DNA from: Phreatobacter stygius
GTDB taxonomy: Bacteria > Pseudomonadota > Alphaproteobacteria > Rhizobiales > Phreatobacteraceae
NCBI RefSeq assembly: GCF_005144885.1
Contig: NZ_CP039690.1
Span: 2,989,001 to 3,053,000, forward strand
Direction of reading: 5' to 3'
DNA: 64,000 nucleotides
Numbering within the stretch: the first letter of the stretch is position 1; every line of letters begins with the position of its first letter. Both the position numbers and the translations under genes were made by a program. The notes beneath the pieces are model-generated. The model made no database searches. It saw nothing but the letters and a program-made list of their open reading frames with translations, and was not told the DNA's origin. Shown one piece after another: positions 17,112 through 26,787 of this stretch.

Positions 17112-19013
17112 TCAGGCCGACTTCTTGTTGTTCTTGTCGTCCTTCACTTCCGTGAAGTCGGCATCGACCACATCGTCCTTCTTCGGCGCGGCGCCGGCCT
17201 CGGCCTCGCCGCTCTGCGCGGCATACATGGCCTCGCCGAGCTTCATCGAGGCCTGCGCCAGCGCATTGGCCTTTTCCTTCAGCGCCTCGGCATCTTCGCC
17301 CTTGGCTGCTTCCTTGACGGCCGCAAGCGCGTCCTCGATGGCCTTGCGGTCGGCTTCGCCGACCTTGGCGCCATGTTCGGCCAGCGCCTTCTCGGTGGAG
17401 TGAACGAGGCCGTCGGCCTGGTTCCTGGCTTCCGCCAGCTCCTTGCGCTGCTTGTCCTCGGCGGCGTGGGCCTCGGCGTCCTTGACCATCTTTTCGATGT
17501 CGTTGTCGGACAGGCCGCCGGAGGCCTGGATGCGGATCTGCTGTTCCTTGCCGGTGCCCTTGTCCTTGGCCTGGACATTGACGATGCCGTTGGCATCGAT
17601 GTCGAAGGTCACCTCGATCTGCGGAATGCCGCGCGGCGCCGGCGGAATGCCCATCAGATCGAACTGGCCGAGGATCTTGTTGTCGGCGGCCATCTCGCGC
17701 TCGCCCTGGAAGACCCGGATCGTCACCGCGTTCTGATTGTCGTCGGCGGTGGAGAAGACCTGGCTCTTCTTGGTCGGGATCGTGGTGTTGCGGTCGATCA
17801 GGCGGGTGAACACGCCACCCAGCGTCTCGATGCCGAGCGACAGCGGCGTCACGTCGAGCAGCAGCACGTCCTTGACGTCGCCCTGCAGCACGCCGGCCTG
17901 GATCGCCGCGCCCATGGCGACGACCTCATCCGGGTTGACGCCCTTGTGCGGCTCCTTGCCGAAGAACTGCTTCACCACTTCCTGGATCTTCGGCATGCGG
18001 GTCATGCCGCCGACCAGGACCACTTCGTCGATCTGACCGGCCGACAGGCCGGCATCCTTCAGCGCCTTGCGGCAGGGTTCGACGGTGCGCTGCACGAGAT
18101 CGTCGACCAGCGCCTCGAACTTGGCGCGGGTGAGCTTCAACTGCAGGTGTTTCGGACCCGAGGCGTCGGCCGTGATGAACGGCAGGTTGATTTCGGTCTG
18201 GGTCGAGGACGACAGCTCGATCTTGGCCTTCTCGGCGGCTTCCTTCAGCCGCTGCAGCGCCAGCTTGTCCTTGCGCAGGTCGATGCCCTGCTCCTTCTGG
18301 AACTCGGCCGCCAGATAGTCGACCAGACGCATGTCGAAGTCTTCACCGCCCAGGAACGTGTCGCCATTGGTCGATTTGACCTCGAACACGCCGTCGCCGA
18401 TCTCCAGGATCGACACGTCGAACGTGCCGCCACCGAGGTCGTAGACCGCGATCGTGCCGGAGGTCTTCTTGTCGAGGCCATAAGCGAGCGCCGCCGCGGT
18501 CGGCTCGTTGATGATGCGCAGCACCTCGAGGCCGGCGATCTTGCCGGCATCCTTGGTCGCCTGGCGCTGGGCGTCGTTGAAATAGGCGGGAACCGTGATC
18601 ACCGCCTGGTCGACGGTCTGACCGAGATAGGATTCGGCGGTTTCCTTCATCTTCTGCAGGATGAAGGCCGAGATCTGCGAGGGCGAGTAGCTCTTGCCCT
18701 CGGCCTCGACCCAGGCGTCGCCATTGCCGGCCCGCGCGATCTTGTAGGGGACCAGCTTCTGGTCCTTGGCAACGGTCGGGTCATCATAGCGGCGGCCGAT
18801 CAGGCGCTTCACCGCGAAAATCGTCCGCTCGGGATTGGTCACCGCCTGGCGCTTGGCCGGCTGGCCGACGAGGCGTTCCTCATCGGTGAAGGCCACGATG
18901 GACGGCGTCGTATTGGCGCCTTCCGAATTGATGATCACCTTCGGCGTCGTGCCTTCCATCACCGCGACGCATGAATTGGTCGTGCCGAGGTCGATGCCGA
19001 TGACCTTGCCCAT
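17112..19013 (-). CDS. dnaK: Chaperone protein DnaK (Hsp70)
   Basis: Hsp70 chaperone of 633 residues. It begins [20 protein letters not shown], has the nucleotide-binding loop [19 protein letters not shown] and the linker region [14 protein letters not shown], and ends in the usual acidic, flexible tail. It acts with DnaJ and GrpE in protein folding and heat shock. The leader carries an RpoH-like promoter. grpE is not in this window. Confidence 0.98.
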   Translation of the reverse strand: MGKVIGIDLGTTNSCVAVMEGTTPKVIINSEGANTTPSIVAFTDEERLVGQPAKRQAVTNPERTIFAVKRLIGRRYDDPTVAKDQKLVPYKIARAGNGDAWVEAEGKSYSPSQISAFILQKMKETAESYLGQTVDQAVITVPAYFNDAQRQATKDAGKIAGLEVLRIINEPTAAALAYGLDKKTSGTIAVYDLGGGTFDVSILEIGDGVFEVKSTNGDTFLGGEDFDMRLVDYLAAEFQKEQGIDLRKDKLALQRLKEAAEKAKIELSSSTQTEINLPFITADASGPKHLQLKLTRAKFEALVDDLVQRTVEPCRKALKDAGLSAGQIDEVVLVGGMTRMPKIQEVVKQFFGKEPHKGVNPDEVVAMGAAIQAGVLQGDVKDVLLLDVTPLSLGIETLGGVFTRLIDRNTTIPTKKSQVFSTADDNQNAVTIRVFQGEREMAADNKILGQFDLMGIPPAPRGIPQIEVTFDIDANGIVNVQAKDKGTGKEQQIRIQASGGLSDNDIEKMVKDAEAHAAEDKQRKELAEARNQADGLVHSTEKALAEHGAKVGEADRKAIEDALAAVKEAAKGEDAEALKEKANALAQASMKLGEAMYAAQSGEAEAGAAPKKDDVVDADFTEVKDDKNNKKSA

Positions 19014-19408
19014 AATCTTCTCCTCACTCTAAGCGGGTCGGCAGGGCCCGAAGCACCCTTGAACGCGACAAGACAGCACGGGCGGGGCGCCCGTCGGAAC
19101 TTGTTTGCGCCGACCCCTTTTCATCCTGGGGTTTTGAAGTGAACGAAAGCGGCGAAACCCTCGAAGCTCTCGTTGGTTGTTCGCGATATAGGGACAGGCT
19201 TTTCAGCATGCAAGAACTGCTGTCGCATCGCAGCCGGGAATTCGCTCCCTCAAACCCGCCGGTTCTCCGCCGGAACCGGCCCGCGGGACACGACTGCGGC
19301 TGAACGGCAACAATGCCGGACCGACACGTTCCTGGCCGCTTCACGCGACGTGACCCGGCGCTGCCGGCGCGCTATGTGACAGGAGTTCAACGATTATCGG
19401 ATCTCTCG
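19014..19408. other. dnaK leader and intergenic region
   Basis: About 395 bp between divergent dnaK and the secreted protein gene. It holds the RpoH-like dnaK promoter (19182-19214). I see no CIRCE inverted repeat (TTAGCACTC/GAGTGCTAA), so HrcA control of dnaK is not supported. Confidence 0.6.
19182..19214 (-). promoter_or_regulatory. RpoH (sigma32)-type heat-shock promoter of dnaK
   Basis: On the minus strand CTTG (19214-19211) and CCTATATCG (19192-19184) are separated by 18 nt. This fits the alphaproteobacterial heat-shock pattern CTTG-N17/18-CYTATNT. It lies about 170 bp before the dnaK ATG. Confidence 0.6.
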
Positions 19409-20275
19409 ATGAAGCGTTTCGGTTTCCTCCTGGCGATTTCCGCCCTGGTCGCCTTTGGCGGCCTGGAGGCCCGCGCGCAAATGCAATTGCCCGGCGCCGT
19501 GGCTCCGACGCCACAGGGCGCCACCGTGCCGTCGGGACGGCCGCCGGCCGCCCGGGGCGGCGGTGTCGGCCAGTCGGGCCAGCGCGGGCCGGCCGGGCCG
19601 CCGCCACGGCGCGGCGAGGAGACCTTGCCGGGCCGCAACCTGCGCTATCTCGGCCGGCAGGGCTCCATGGTGATTACCCGCGTCGGCCCGCCGACCCAGC
19701 AGAGCTTCACCATTGCCGCGACCGGCGCCGGCCGACGCGGCAATGATATCCGCAGCATCTGCACGCCGGACCTGAATGCCGGCCAGACCGTCACCCTGAA
19801 GCCGCTCGGCCGGCCGGCAGGCCTGTCGCGCTTCGAGGCTGCCTTCCCCGGCTGCACCATGGTCATCGACCTGCTGTCCGATGCGGCCATCGTGACCGCG
19901 CCCGACGGCGTCTGCCGGTTCACCGAAGAATGTATCGTCGACCCGACCGGCATCTGGGGACCGGTCGACCGGGAAATGCCCTCCGACGCCGAGATCGAGC
20001 GGGCACGCGGCGCCGCCGACCGGCGGCTCAACGAGGCGCGCCGCACCTTGCAGGCGCGGCTGCGCACGACCCCCGAGGGGCGGGCCTTCCTGCAGGAACA
20101 GGCCGGTTTTGGCGCCAATCGCGAGCGGGTCTGCCGCAATTACGGTACTTCGGATGCGGGTCTCGGCTATTGCGCGCTGAAATATACCGAGGCGCGGGCG
20201 GCAGCTCTCGAGGCGCGCGTGGCAACGCCGGCGCCGGCCGAGGCCTCGACCGCGCGGCGTCCGCCGTCGCGATGA
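19409..20275 (+). CDS. Secreted protein with LprI-like C-terminal region
   Basis: A 288-residue exported protein. The signal peptide MKRFGFLLAISALVAFGGLE ends near ARAQ (residue 24). A Pro/Gly/Arg-rich linker (about 30-70) leads to a domain with three cysteines. The C-terminal part, with EQAGFGANRERVCRNYG and YCALKYTEARAAAL, recalls LprI/DUF1311 proteins. The start at 19409 is preferred to 19313 because it places the signal peptide at the N-terminus. The stop overlaps the alkB start as ATGA. Exact role unknown. Confidence 0.82.
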   Translation: MKRFGFLLAISALVAFGGLEARAQMQLPGAVAPTPQGATVPSGRPPAARGGGVGQSGQRGPAGPPPRRGEETLPGRNLRYLGRQGSMVITRVGPPTQQSFTIAATGAGRRGNDIRSICTPDLNAGQTVTLKPLGRPAGLSRFEAAFPGCTMVIDLLSDAAIVTAPDGVCRFTEECIVDPTGIWGPVDREMPSDAEIERARGAADRRLNEARRTLQARLRTTPEGRAFLQEQAGFGANRERVCRNYGTSDAGLGYCALKYTEARAAALEARVATPAPAEASTARRPPSR

Positions 20276-20892
20276 CCGCCGTCCCGGTCGTTCCGGGCTG
20301 CGTCTGGTACCCGGGCTATCTGGATGGCCCGGCGCAGGCCGGGCTCGCTGCGACCTTGCGCGGGCTGATCGGCGAGGCGCCCCTGTTCCAGCCGGTCATG
20401 CCGCGCACCGCCAAGCCCTTCTCGGTCCGGATGACCAATGCCGGACCGCTCGGCTGGGTCTCGGACGTTGCCGGCTATCGGTACCAGCAGCTGCATCCGG
20501 TGACCGGCAAGCCCTGGCCGCCGATCCCGGAGATGGTCATGGCGGCCTGGCGGGAGCTTTCCGGTTACCCGCACGCCCCCGAAGCCTGCCTGGTCAACTG
20601 GTACGCGCCCGGCGCCCGGATGAGCCTGCACCAGGATCGCGACGAGCAGAATTTCGACGCGCCGGTGGTCTCGCTGTCGCTCGGTGACACCGGCCTGTTC
20701 CGGATCGGTGGCAGCGCGCGCGGCGGCAAGACCGTCTCGGTCAAGCTCGCCTCGGGCGATGCCCTGGTGTTCGGCGGCGCCGCCCGGCTCGCCTTTCACG
20801 GCGTCGACCGGCTGCTGCCGGGCACCAGCACGCTGCTCAGGGACGGCGGCCGGATCAACCTGACGCTTCGCCGCGTCACCCCGGCCGCCTGA
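20272..20892 (+). CDS. alkB: Alpha-ketoglutarate-dependent DNA repair dioxygenase AlkB
   Basis: A 206-residue Fe(II)/2-oxoglutarate dioxygenase that removes alkyl groups from 1-methyladenine and 3-methylcytosine. The metal-binding HxD is in SLHQDRDEQN, the distal histidine in LAFHGVDRL, and the 2-oxoglutarate-binding RxNxTxR motif in GGRINLTLRRV. NWYAPGARM matches the AlkB core. It is coupled to the secreted protein gene by a 4-bp overlap and converges on the VOC gene with a 9-bp gap. Confidence 0.95.
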   Translation: MTAVPVVPGCVWYPGYLDGPAQAGLAATLRGLIGEAPLFQPVMPRTAKPFSVRMTNAGPLGWVSDVAGYRYQQLHPVTGKPWPPIPEMVMAAWRELSGYPHAPEACLVNWYAPGARMSLHQDRDEQNFDAPVVSLSLGDTGLFRIGGSARGGKTVSVKLASGDALVFGGAARLAFHGVDRLLPGTSTLLRDGGRINLTLRRVTPAA

Positions 20893-20901
20893 ACCGGACC
20901 G

Positions 20902-21282
20902 TCAGTTGGTCGGGGTGGCGATCGGCGTCAGCCAGCCGATGACGCAGCCCGACGGGTCGGCGATGATGGCGATGCGGCCGACACCGGGAATGTCGAAGGG
21001 TTCCTGCAGCAACTGGCCGCCGGCTGCGGTGACGGCCTGGGTGCGCTGGTCGACATTGTCGATTTCGACATAAGACAGCCAGCCCGGCGTCGCCTCCGGA
21101 TCATCCGCGGGCATCGACATGATGCCGGCGGCGGGCGACCCGTCGGAAGCGTGCGCGATCCAGTATTCGGCATCCGGCATGGGAAACTTCTGGTAGGTCC
21201 AGCCGGCGGTCGCGGCGTAGAAGGCCTTGGCCTTCTCGACATCGTCGGTCATCAATTCGTTCCAGTTGAACTTCCCGTGCAT
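20902..21282 (-). CDS. VOC-family (glyoxalase-like) protein
   Basis: A 126-residue vicinal-oxygen-chelate protein. It starts MHGKFNWNELMTDDVEKAKA and contains the FYAATAGWTYQ helix typical of CFP32-like proteins, GWLSYVEIDNVDQ, and a closing DPSGCVIGW strand. It is possibly a metal-dependent lyase or a stress-linked binding protein; its substrate is unknown. The ATG at 21282 gives a full-length single domain. Three tandem 16-bp repeats lie 63-110 bp upstream and may be regulatory. Confidence 0.88.
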   Translation of the reverse strand: MHGKFNWNELMTDDVEKAKAFYAATAGWTYQKFPMPDAEYWIAHASDGSPAAGIMSMPADDPEATPGWLSYVEIDNVDQRTQAVTAAGGQLLQEPFDIPGVGRIAIIADPSGCVIGWLTPIATPTN

Positions 21283-21344
21283 GCCTGCCTCCCGTGTGGT
21301 CTTCGAGGATCGTCGATGAGGCGGCGCGCCGCCATGTGACTTTT

Positions 21345-21392
21345 GGTCCGAGTAACGTGTCGTCCGAGTAACGTGTGGCCCGAGTGACTTAT
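21345..21392. repeat. Three tandem 16-bp repeats upstream of VOC gene
   Basis: GGTCCGAGTAACGTGT, CGTCCGAGTAACGTGT and GGCCCGAGTGACTTAT follow one another without gaps, and GGTCGAAT continues as a partial fourth copy. They lie between hrcA and the VOC gene. The 16-bp period and conserved CCGAGTRAC core suggest binding sites for a regulator. Confidence 0.75.
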
Positions 21393-21452
21393 GGTCGAAT
21401 TGCCTGCAGGCGGAAATGCGGCGGTGACTGCGCGAGCGGGCCCTGTGAACGA

Positions 21453-22535
21453 TCAGCCGATCAGCCGCGACAGCACCTTGGCGGTGTAGTCGACCATCGG
21501 CACGATCCGGGCATAGTTGAGCCGGGTCGGCCCGATCACGCCGAGCACGCCGACGATGCGGCTCTGGCCGTCGCGATAGGGTGCGACGATCATCGACGAA
21601 CCGGACAGCGAGAACAGCTTGTTCTCCGAGCCGATGAAGATGCGCACGCCCTCCGCCGTCTCGGCGCGGTCGAGCAGGTCGACCAGGTCGCGTTTCGATT
21701 CCAGGTCGTCGAACAGGAGCCGGATGCGCTCCAGATCCTCCAGCGCCTTGAGGTCGCCGAGCAGGTTGGCCTGGCCGCGCACGATCAGCTGGCGGTCGGC
21801 CGGGTCGCCGCCCGACCAGGAGGCGAAGCCGGCCTCGACCAGCTTCTGGGTGAGGCCGTCGAGTTCGGCCTTGGCGGTGGCCAGGCCCCGCTGCAGCTCG
21901 ACCCGCGCCTCGGTCAGCGTCCGTCCGCGAATGCGCGCATTGAGGAAATTGGAGGCTTCCACCAGCGCCGAGGGCGGCAGGCCGGGCGGGATCGGCACGA
22001 TGCGGTTCTCGACCTGGCCATCCTCGGAGACCAGCACGACCAGGGCCTTCTCCAGTTCGATGCGGACGAATTCGACATGTTTCAGCCGGGCGTTGGATTT
22101 CGAGGTCAGCACCACGCCGGCGCCGCGCGACATGCCGGACAGGAGCTGCGAGGCGTCCGCCAGCACCGTCTCCATCGAGCGGTCGGGACCGGAGGCGGCG
22201 ACCTGGGCCTCGATGGCATTGCGCTCGGATTCGGCGAGATCGCCGAATTGCATCAAGGCGTCGACGAAGAAGCGCAGGCCGGTTTCGGTCGGCAGCCGCC
22301 CGGCCGAGGTATGCGGCGCGAAGATCAGGCCGGCTTCCTCCAGATCGTGCATGACATTGCGGATCGACGCCGGCGACAGCGTCATCGGGATGATCCGTGA
22401 CAGGTTGCGCGAACCGACCGGCTCGCCGGTGGCCAGATAGCTTTCGACGATCTGCCGGAAAATCTCGCGCGAACGCTCGTCGAGCTGGGCGAGCGCGGAC
22501 AGGGTGGCTTGGGAACGCGGGGTTTCGGCGGACAA
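21453..22535 (-). CDS. hrcA: Heat-inducible transcription repressor HrcA
   Basis: A 360-residue repressor that binds CIRCE elements at groESL in many Alphaproteobacteria. It has an N-terminal winged helix ([20 protein letters not shown], then [17 protein letters not shown]) and a C-terminal dimer and regulatory domain. It diverges from rph, a common rhizobial arrangement. The grpE gene that often follows hrcA is missing; a VOC gene lies downstream instead. Confidence 0.96.
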   Translation of the reverse strand: MSAETPRSQATLSALAQLDERSREIFRQIVESYLATGEPVGSRNLSRIIPMTLSPASIRNVMHDLEEAGLIFAPHTSAGRLPTETGLRFFVDALMQFGDLAESERNAIEAQVAASGPDRSMETVLADASQLLSGMSRGAGVVLTSKSNARLKHVEFVRIELEKALVVLVSEDGQVENRIVPIPPGLPPSALVEASNFLNARIRGRTLTEARVELQRGLATAKAELDGLTQKLVEAGFASWSGGDPADRQLIVRGQANLLGDLKALEDLERIRLLFDDLESKRDLVDLLDRAETAEGVRIFIGSENKLFSLSGSSMIVAPYRDGQSRIVGVLGVIGPTRLNYARIVPMVDYTAKVLSRLIG

Positions 22536-22684
22536 GGCTGGACCTCCAAGCGGCGAATTTGGGCCGTGGGGGCCGCCTGATCAAGCCTCGAAGCCTATCA
22601 CGGCTCGGCCCTGCCGGTGGGCTCGTTCTTGTTCTTCGGCCCGGCTCGCCGTAAGAACCGCAATCATTTGACCAGGAACCCGCC

Positions 22685-23398
22685 ATGCGTCCCTCCAAAC
22701 GCGCGCCCGACGCGCTGCGCCCCGTCTCGCTCGAACGCGCGGTTGCCCGCTATGCCGAAGGCTCCTGTTTCGTGAAATTCGGCAATACCCATGTGCTGTG
22801 CACCGCGAGCCTGGAAGAAAAGCCGCCATCCTGGCTGCGCGGCCAGGGTCGCGGCTGGGTGACCGCGGAATATTCCATGCTGCCGCGCGCGACGCTGGAG
22901 CGCACGCGCCGGGAATCGACCGCCGGCAAGCCGTCCGGCCGCACCATGGAGATCCAGCGGCTGATCGGCCGGGCGCTGCGCACGGTGGTCGACCTGCCGG
23001 CGCTGGGCGAACGGCAGATCACCATCGACTGCGACGTGATCCAGGCTGATGGCGGCACGCGCACCGCCGCGATCACCGGCGCCTGGGTGGCGCTGCATGA
23101 TTGCATCGCCTGGATGAAGGCCCGCGACATGGTCAAGGCGAACCCGCTGAAGGACCATATCGCCGCCATTTCCTGCGGTATCTACAAGGGGACGCCGGTG
23201 CTCGACCTCGACTATGCCGAGGATTCGGAAGCCGATACCGACGCGAATTTCGTGCTGACCGGCGCCGGCGGCATTGTCGAGATCCAGGGCACCGCCGAGA
23301 AGACGCCGTTCTCGGAAGCCGAGCTGCTGCAGCTCCTGGCGCTCGCCAAGACCGGCTGCACCAAGCTGGTCGACCTGCAGAAGACGGCGGTCGCGTGA
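22685..23398 (+). CDS. rph: Ribonuclease PH
   Basis: A 237-residue phosphorolytic 3'-5' exonuclease that trims tRNA 3' ends. It starts [19 protein letters not shown], with [18 protein letters not shown] and the phosphate-site stretch [18 protein letters not shown]. The length is standard. The stop overlaps the rdgB start as GTGA, so rph-rdgB-hemW form one operon divergent from hrcA. Confidence 0.98.
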   Translation: MRPSKRAPDALRPVSLERAVARYAEGSCFVKFGNTHVLCTASLEEKPPSWLRGQGRGWVTAEYSMLPRATLERTRRESTAGKPSGRTMEIQRLIGRALRTVVDLPALGERQITIDCDVIQADGGTRTAAITGAWVALHDCIAWMKARDMVKANPLKDHIAAISCGIYKGTPVLDLDYAEDSEADTDANFVLTGAGGIVEIQGTAEKTPFSEAELLQLLALAKTGCTKLVDLQKTAVA

Positions 23399-24057
23399 CC
23401 GGCCGCAAGCTCAGCGCCGGCACCCGGCTGGTGGTTGCCACCCACAACAAGGGCAAGCTCGCCGAATTCCGCGACCTGATGGGCCCGCATGGCATCGAGC
23501 TGGTCTCCGCCGGCGAGCTCGGCCTGCCCGAGCCCGCCGAGATCGGCACGCTTTATGCCGAGAACGCCGCCATCAAGGCGCGCGCCGCCACCGCCGCCAC
23601 CGGATTGCCGGCGGTTGCCGATGATTCCGGCCTGGCCATCGACGCGCTCGACGGCGCCCCCGGCCTGTTCACCGCCGACTGGGCCGGCAACCCGCGCGAC
23701 TTCGCCGCCGCCATGGCCCGCGTCGATCGCGAGCTGGCCTTGCGCGGCGTCGCCACCGCCGGCGCCCGGGCCCATTTCGTTTCGGCCCTGTCGCTGACCT
23801 GGCCCGACGGCGAAGAGGCGATCTTCGAGGGACGGGTGTTCGGCACGCTGGCCTGGCCGCCGCGCGGCGCGCAAGGTTTCGGTTACGACCCGATGTTTGT
23901 GCCCGACGGCCTGGCACTGACCTTCGGCGAGATCGGGCCGGAAGCCAAACATGGCCTGCCGCCCCATGGCCAGGGCCTGTCGCACCGCGCCCGCGCCTTC
24001 ATGCGGCTCGCCGAAACGGTCCTGCCGCCGCTTCAAAACCTGGCCGGAAAGGCCTAG
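23395..24057 (+). CDS. rdgB: dITP/XTP pyrophosphatase (RdgB/HAM1)
   Basis: Cleans the nucleotide pool of dITP and XTP. It has 220 residues, with the family start [28 protein letters not shown] and [15 protein letters not shown] start at 23395 gives the 4-bp overlap with rph. It is followed 9 bp later by hemW in the same operon. Confidence 0.97.
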   Translation: MTGRKLSAGTRLVVATHNKGKLAEFRDLMGPHGIELVSAGELGLPEPAEIGTLYAENAAIKARAATAATGLPAVADDSGLAIDALDGAPGLFTADWAGNPRDFAAAMARVDRELALRGVATAGARAHFVSALSLTWPDGEEAIFEGRVFGTLAWPPRGAQGFGYDPMFVPDGLALTFGEIGPEAKHGLPPHGQGLSHRARAFMRLAETVLPPLQNLAGKA

Positions 24058-24066
24058 ATACGGGCC

Positions 24067-25248
24067 ATGACGACATTTCGACCTCCCGGCGGCGGCGGCA
24101 CGGACGATCCCGGATTCGGGGTCTATGTCCATTGGCCGTTCTGCGCCTCGAAATGTCCCTATTGCGATTTCAACAGCCATGTCCGCCATGTCGCGCCCGA
24201 CCAGGAGCGCTTCGTTGCGGCGTTTGCCCGCGAATTGAGGACGACCGCCGCGCGTGTGCCCGGCCGCCGCGTGTCGTCGATCTTCCTCGGTGGCGGCACG
24301 CCCTCGCTGATGTTGCCGGCAACGGTTGGCGCCGTGCTCGACGAGATCGCCAGGCTCTGGACCGTCGGTGCCGATTGCGAGGTGACGCTGGAGGCCAATC
24401 CGACCAGCGTCGAGGCCGAGCGCTTCAAGGGTTTTCGCGCCGCCGGCGTCAACCGGGTCTCGCTCGGCGTCCAGGCGCTCGACGATGCCGACCTGAAAAG
24501 TCTCGGCCGGATGCATTCGGTCGACGAGGCGCTGCGCGCTGTCGACGTCGCGCGCCGGCATTTCGACCGCTATTCCTTCGATCTCATCTATGCCCGCACC
24601 GACCAGACCCCTCAGGCCTGGGAGGCCGAGCTCCGGCGGGCCATTGCGGAAGCCGCCGAACATCTCTCGCTCTACCAGCTCACCATTGAGCCCGGCACGG
24701 TGTTCGAGGCCCTGCACCGCGCCGGCAAGCTGAAGGTCCCGGACGCCGAAATGGGCCGGGTTCTTTACGACCTGACCCAGCAGATTTGCAGCGAGGCCGG
24801 GCTGCCGGCCTATGAGATTTCCAACCACGCCCGCCCCGGCGCCGAGTGCCGGCACAACATGATCTATTGGCGTTCGGGCGATTTCGCCGGCGTCGGGCCC
24901 GGCGCCCATGGCCGGCTGACGCTTGGCAACGGCCGGGTCGCGACATCAACCGAAAAGCATCCGGAAACCTGGCTCGGCCTGGTCGAGGCCCAGGGTTCCG
25001 GCGTCATTGCCGAGGAGCGGCTGGTCCAGGAAGAGACCGCGGACGAATTCCTGGTCATGGGCCTGAGGCTCGCCGAAGGCATTGACCTGAAGCGCTATGA
25101 GGCCCTGTCCGGCCGCGTGCTGGATCCCGAGCGCATTGCCTTCCTGGAGGGCGAAGGTTTCCTGGCGCGCCTGCCCGGCGATCGCCTCAAGGTGACCCCG
25201 GCGGGTTTCCCGGTGCTCGACGCCGTGGTCGCCGATCTCGCGATGTGA
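24067..25248 (+). CDS. hemW: HemW-type radical SAM protein (heme chaperone)
   Basis: A 393-residue HemN-like radical SAM protein. The cluster motif CASKCPYCDF provides the CxxxCxxC cysteines at about residues 28-35. Length and the C-terminal HemN domain suit HemW, which binds and transfers heme, rather than true coproporphyrinogen dehydrogenase, which is longer. It is the last gene of the rph-rdgB-hemW operon and is followed by a hairpin. Confidence 0.93.
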   Translation: MTTFRPPGGGGTDDPGFGVYVHWPFCASKCPYCDFNSHVRHVAPDQERFVAAFARELRTTAARVPGRRVSSIFLGGGTPSLMLPATVGAVLDEIARLWTVGADCEVTLEANPTSVEAERFKGFRAAGVNRVSLGVQALDDADLKSLGRMHSVDEALRAVDVARRHFDRYSFDLIYARTDQTPQAWEAELRRAIAEAAEHLSLYQLTIEPGTVFEALHRAGKLKVPDAEMGRVLYDLTQQICSEAGLPAYEISNHARPGAECRHNMIYWRSGDFAGVGPGAHGRLTLGNGRVATSTEKHPETWLGLVEAQGSGVIAEERLVQEETADEFLVMGLRLAEGIDLKRYEALSGRVLDPERIAFLEGEGFLARLPGDRLKVTPAGFPVLDAVVADLAM

Positions 25249-25284
25249 GCCGTCTTCGGCTCGGCTCGGTTTGGGCGCCGTCGC

Positions 25285-25312
25285 GCCGCATGGCTTTTCC
25301 AGCCCATGCGGC
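25285..25312 (+). terminator. Hairpin after hemW
   Basis: GCCGCATGG and CCATGCGGC form a 9-bp perfect stem with a 10-nt loop, 37 nt after the hemW stop and 13 bp before the regB start. There is no clear U-tract, so termination is only likely. Confidence 0.5.
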
Positions 25313-25325
25313 CTAGGTTCCGCCG

Positions 25326-26717
25326 ATGCGGATGAATCTCAGGCTCAACCTGCTGACTGAAACCACCACCTGGCGGCGCAGCGTCCGGCTGGAGACGCTG
25401 ATCCGGCTGCGCTGGTTCGCGCTCGCCGGCCAGACCGCGGCGATCTTCACGGTATTCTGGGGTCTTGATTCCTCGCTGCCGATCGAATGGTGCCTGATCG
25501 CGGTCGGCGCCTCGGCCTGGCTCAACATTTCGCTCCGGCTGCGTTATCCGGCCAATCACCGGCTGGACGCGCCGGAAGCCGGCGCGTCGCTCGCCTGGGA
25601 CATCCTGCAGCTGGCCTTCCTGTTGTTCCTCACCGGCGGCTTGGAAAATCCCTTTGCCTTCCTGTTCCTCGCCCCGGTGCTGATCTCGGCCACCTCGCTG
25701 CCGCCGCGCATGACCCTGTCGATCGGCGTCCTGGCGGTGGCTTGCGCCAGTGTCGTCGCCTTCGTGCATTTGCCGCTGCCGTGGGAATGGCGCGACGACC
25801 TGCGTCTGCCGACGCTCTACCTCTTCGGCGTCTGGGCGGCGCTGGTGCTCTGCATTTCCTTCATCGGGCTCTATGCCTGGCAGGTCGCCGAGGAATCGCG
25901 CCAGTTCACCGACGCGCTCGCCGCCACCGAACTGGTGCTGGCGCGCGAGCTGCACCTGTCGCAGCTCGACGGCCTGGCCGCCGCCGCCGCGCATGAACTC
26001 GGCACGCCGCTCGCGACCATTGCGCTGGTCACCAAGGAGCTCGCCGGCGAATTGCCCAAGGACGGGCCGATCGGCGAGGACATGGCGCTGCTCGGCGAGC
26101 AGGTCAAACGCTGCCGCGAGATTCTGGCCAAACTGAAGAGCCTGTCGGGCGGCGACGCGCCGTTCGACACCATGCCGCTGGCCCAGCTGATCGAGGAGGT
26201 GGTCCAGCCACACCGTTTCTTCGACGTCGCCATCACCGTCGACCTGCCTGAGAACCGCGAGGGCGGCCCGGTGATCCAGCGCAACCCGGCGGTGCTCTAC
26301 GGGCTCGGCAATATTGTCGAAAACGCCGTCGATTTCGCCCGCTCGTCGGTGGCGATCAAGGCGCATTGGGACAATAGCCAGGTGGCCGTCATCATTGCCG
26401 ACGACGGCCCGGGCTTCCCGCCCGATATCGTCGACCGCATTGGCGAGCCCTATCTCACCCGGCGCGGCAAGGGCCGCAGCCGGCGCGCGGCGGACGAGGA
26501 GCAGATCGGCGAGGAGCCGTCGGGCATGGGGCTCGGCGTGTTCATCGCCAAGACATTGCTGGAACGGTCCGGCGCGCGTATCACCTTCCGCAACAGGACG
26601 GCGCCCGAAACCGGCGCCATCGTCGAGGTGGTCTGGCCGCGCGCGGCCTTCCGCGACGGCCTCTCCGGTCCGGCGCCCAGGGCCGTTCCGGTGCAGCCGG
26701 CGCAGACCGAGACTTGA
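25326..26717 (+). CDS. regB: Redox sensor histidine kinase RegB/PrrB/ActS
   Basis: A 463-residue membrane kinase with six N-terminal transmembrane helices. The quinone-binding signature GGLENPFAFLFLAPV lies in the membrane part. The phosphorylated histidine is in AAAAHELGTPLATIAL, and a candidate redox cysteine is in EQVKRCREILAKL of the dimerisation region. The ATP-binding ADDGPGFPPD and GMGLGVFIAKTLLE complete the catalytic domain. It signals respiratory redox state to RegA, encoded 70 bp downstream. Confidence 0.95.
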   Translation: MRMNLRLNLLTETTTWRRSVRLETLIRLRWFALAGQTAAIFTVFWGLDSSLPIEWCLIAVGASAWLNISLRLRYPANHRLDAPEAGASLAWDILQLAFLLFLTGGLENPFAFLFLAPVLISATSLPPRMTLSIGVLAVACASVVAFVHLPLPWEWRDDLRLPTLYLFGVWAALVLCISFIGLYAWQVAEESRQFTDALAATELVLARELHLSQLDGLAAAAAHELGTPLATIALVTKELAGELPKDGPIGEDMALLGEQVKRCREILAKLKSLSGGDAPFDTMPLAQLIEEVVQPHRFFDVAITVDLPENREGGPVIQRNPAVLYGLGNIVENAVDFARSSVAIKAHWDNSQVAVIIADDGPGFPPDIVDRIGEPYLTRRGKGRSRRAADEEQIGEEPSGMGLGVFIAKTLLERSGARITFRNRTAPETGAIVEVVWPRAAFRDGLSGPAPRAVPVQPAQTET

Positions 26718-26787
26718 GTGGCGCCGCCGACATCCTAGATAAGGAAGACGGCACTGGTGCCGAAATCGCCGACCGGAGGTGCATCAC

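Noticed and set aside
16896-18974. 692-residue open frame antisense to dnaK
   Set aside because: Same effect; it covers a certain dnaK gene and shows no recognisable domain.
19014-19408. CIRCE element for HrcA control of dnaK
   Set aside because: No inverted repeat resembling TTAGCACTC/GAGTGCTAA is present.
21345-21392. Short CRISPR-like array
   Set aside because: Three abutting 16-bp units without spacers and no cas genes.
20902-22698. 598-residue minus-strand frame spanning VOC and hrcA
   Set aside because: Only the last 126 codons encode the VOC protein; the rest is a shadow of hrcA in another frame.
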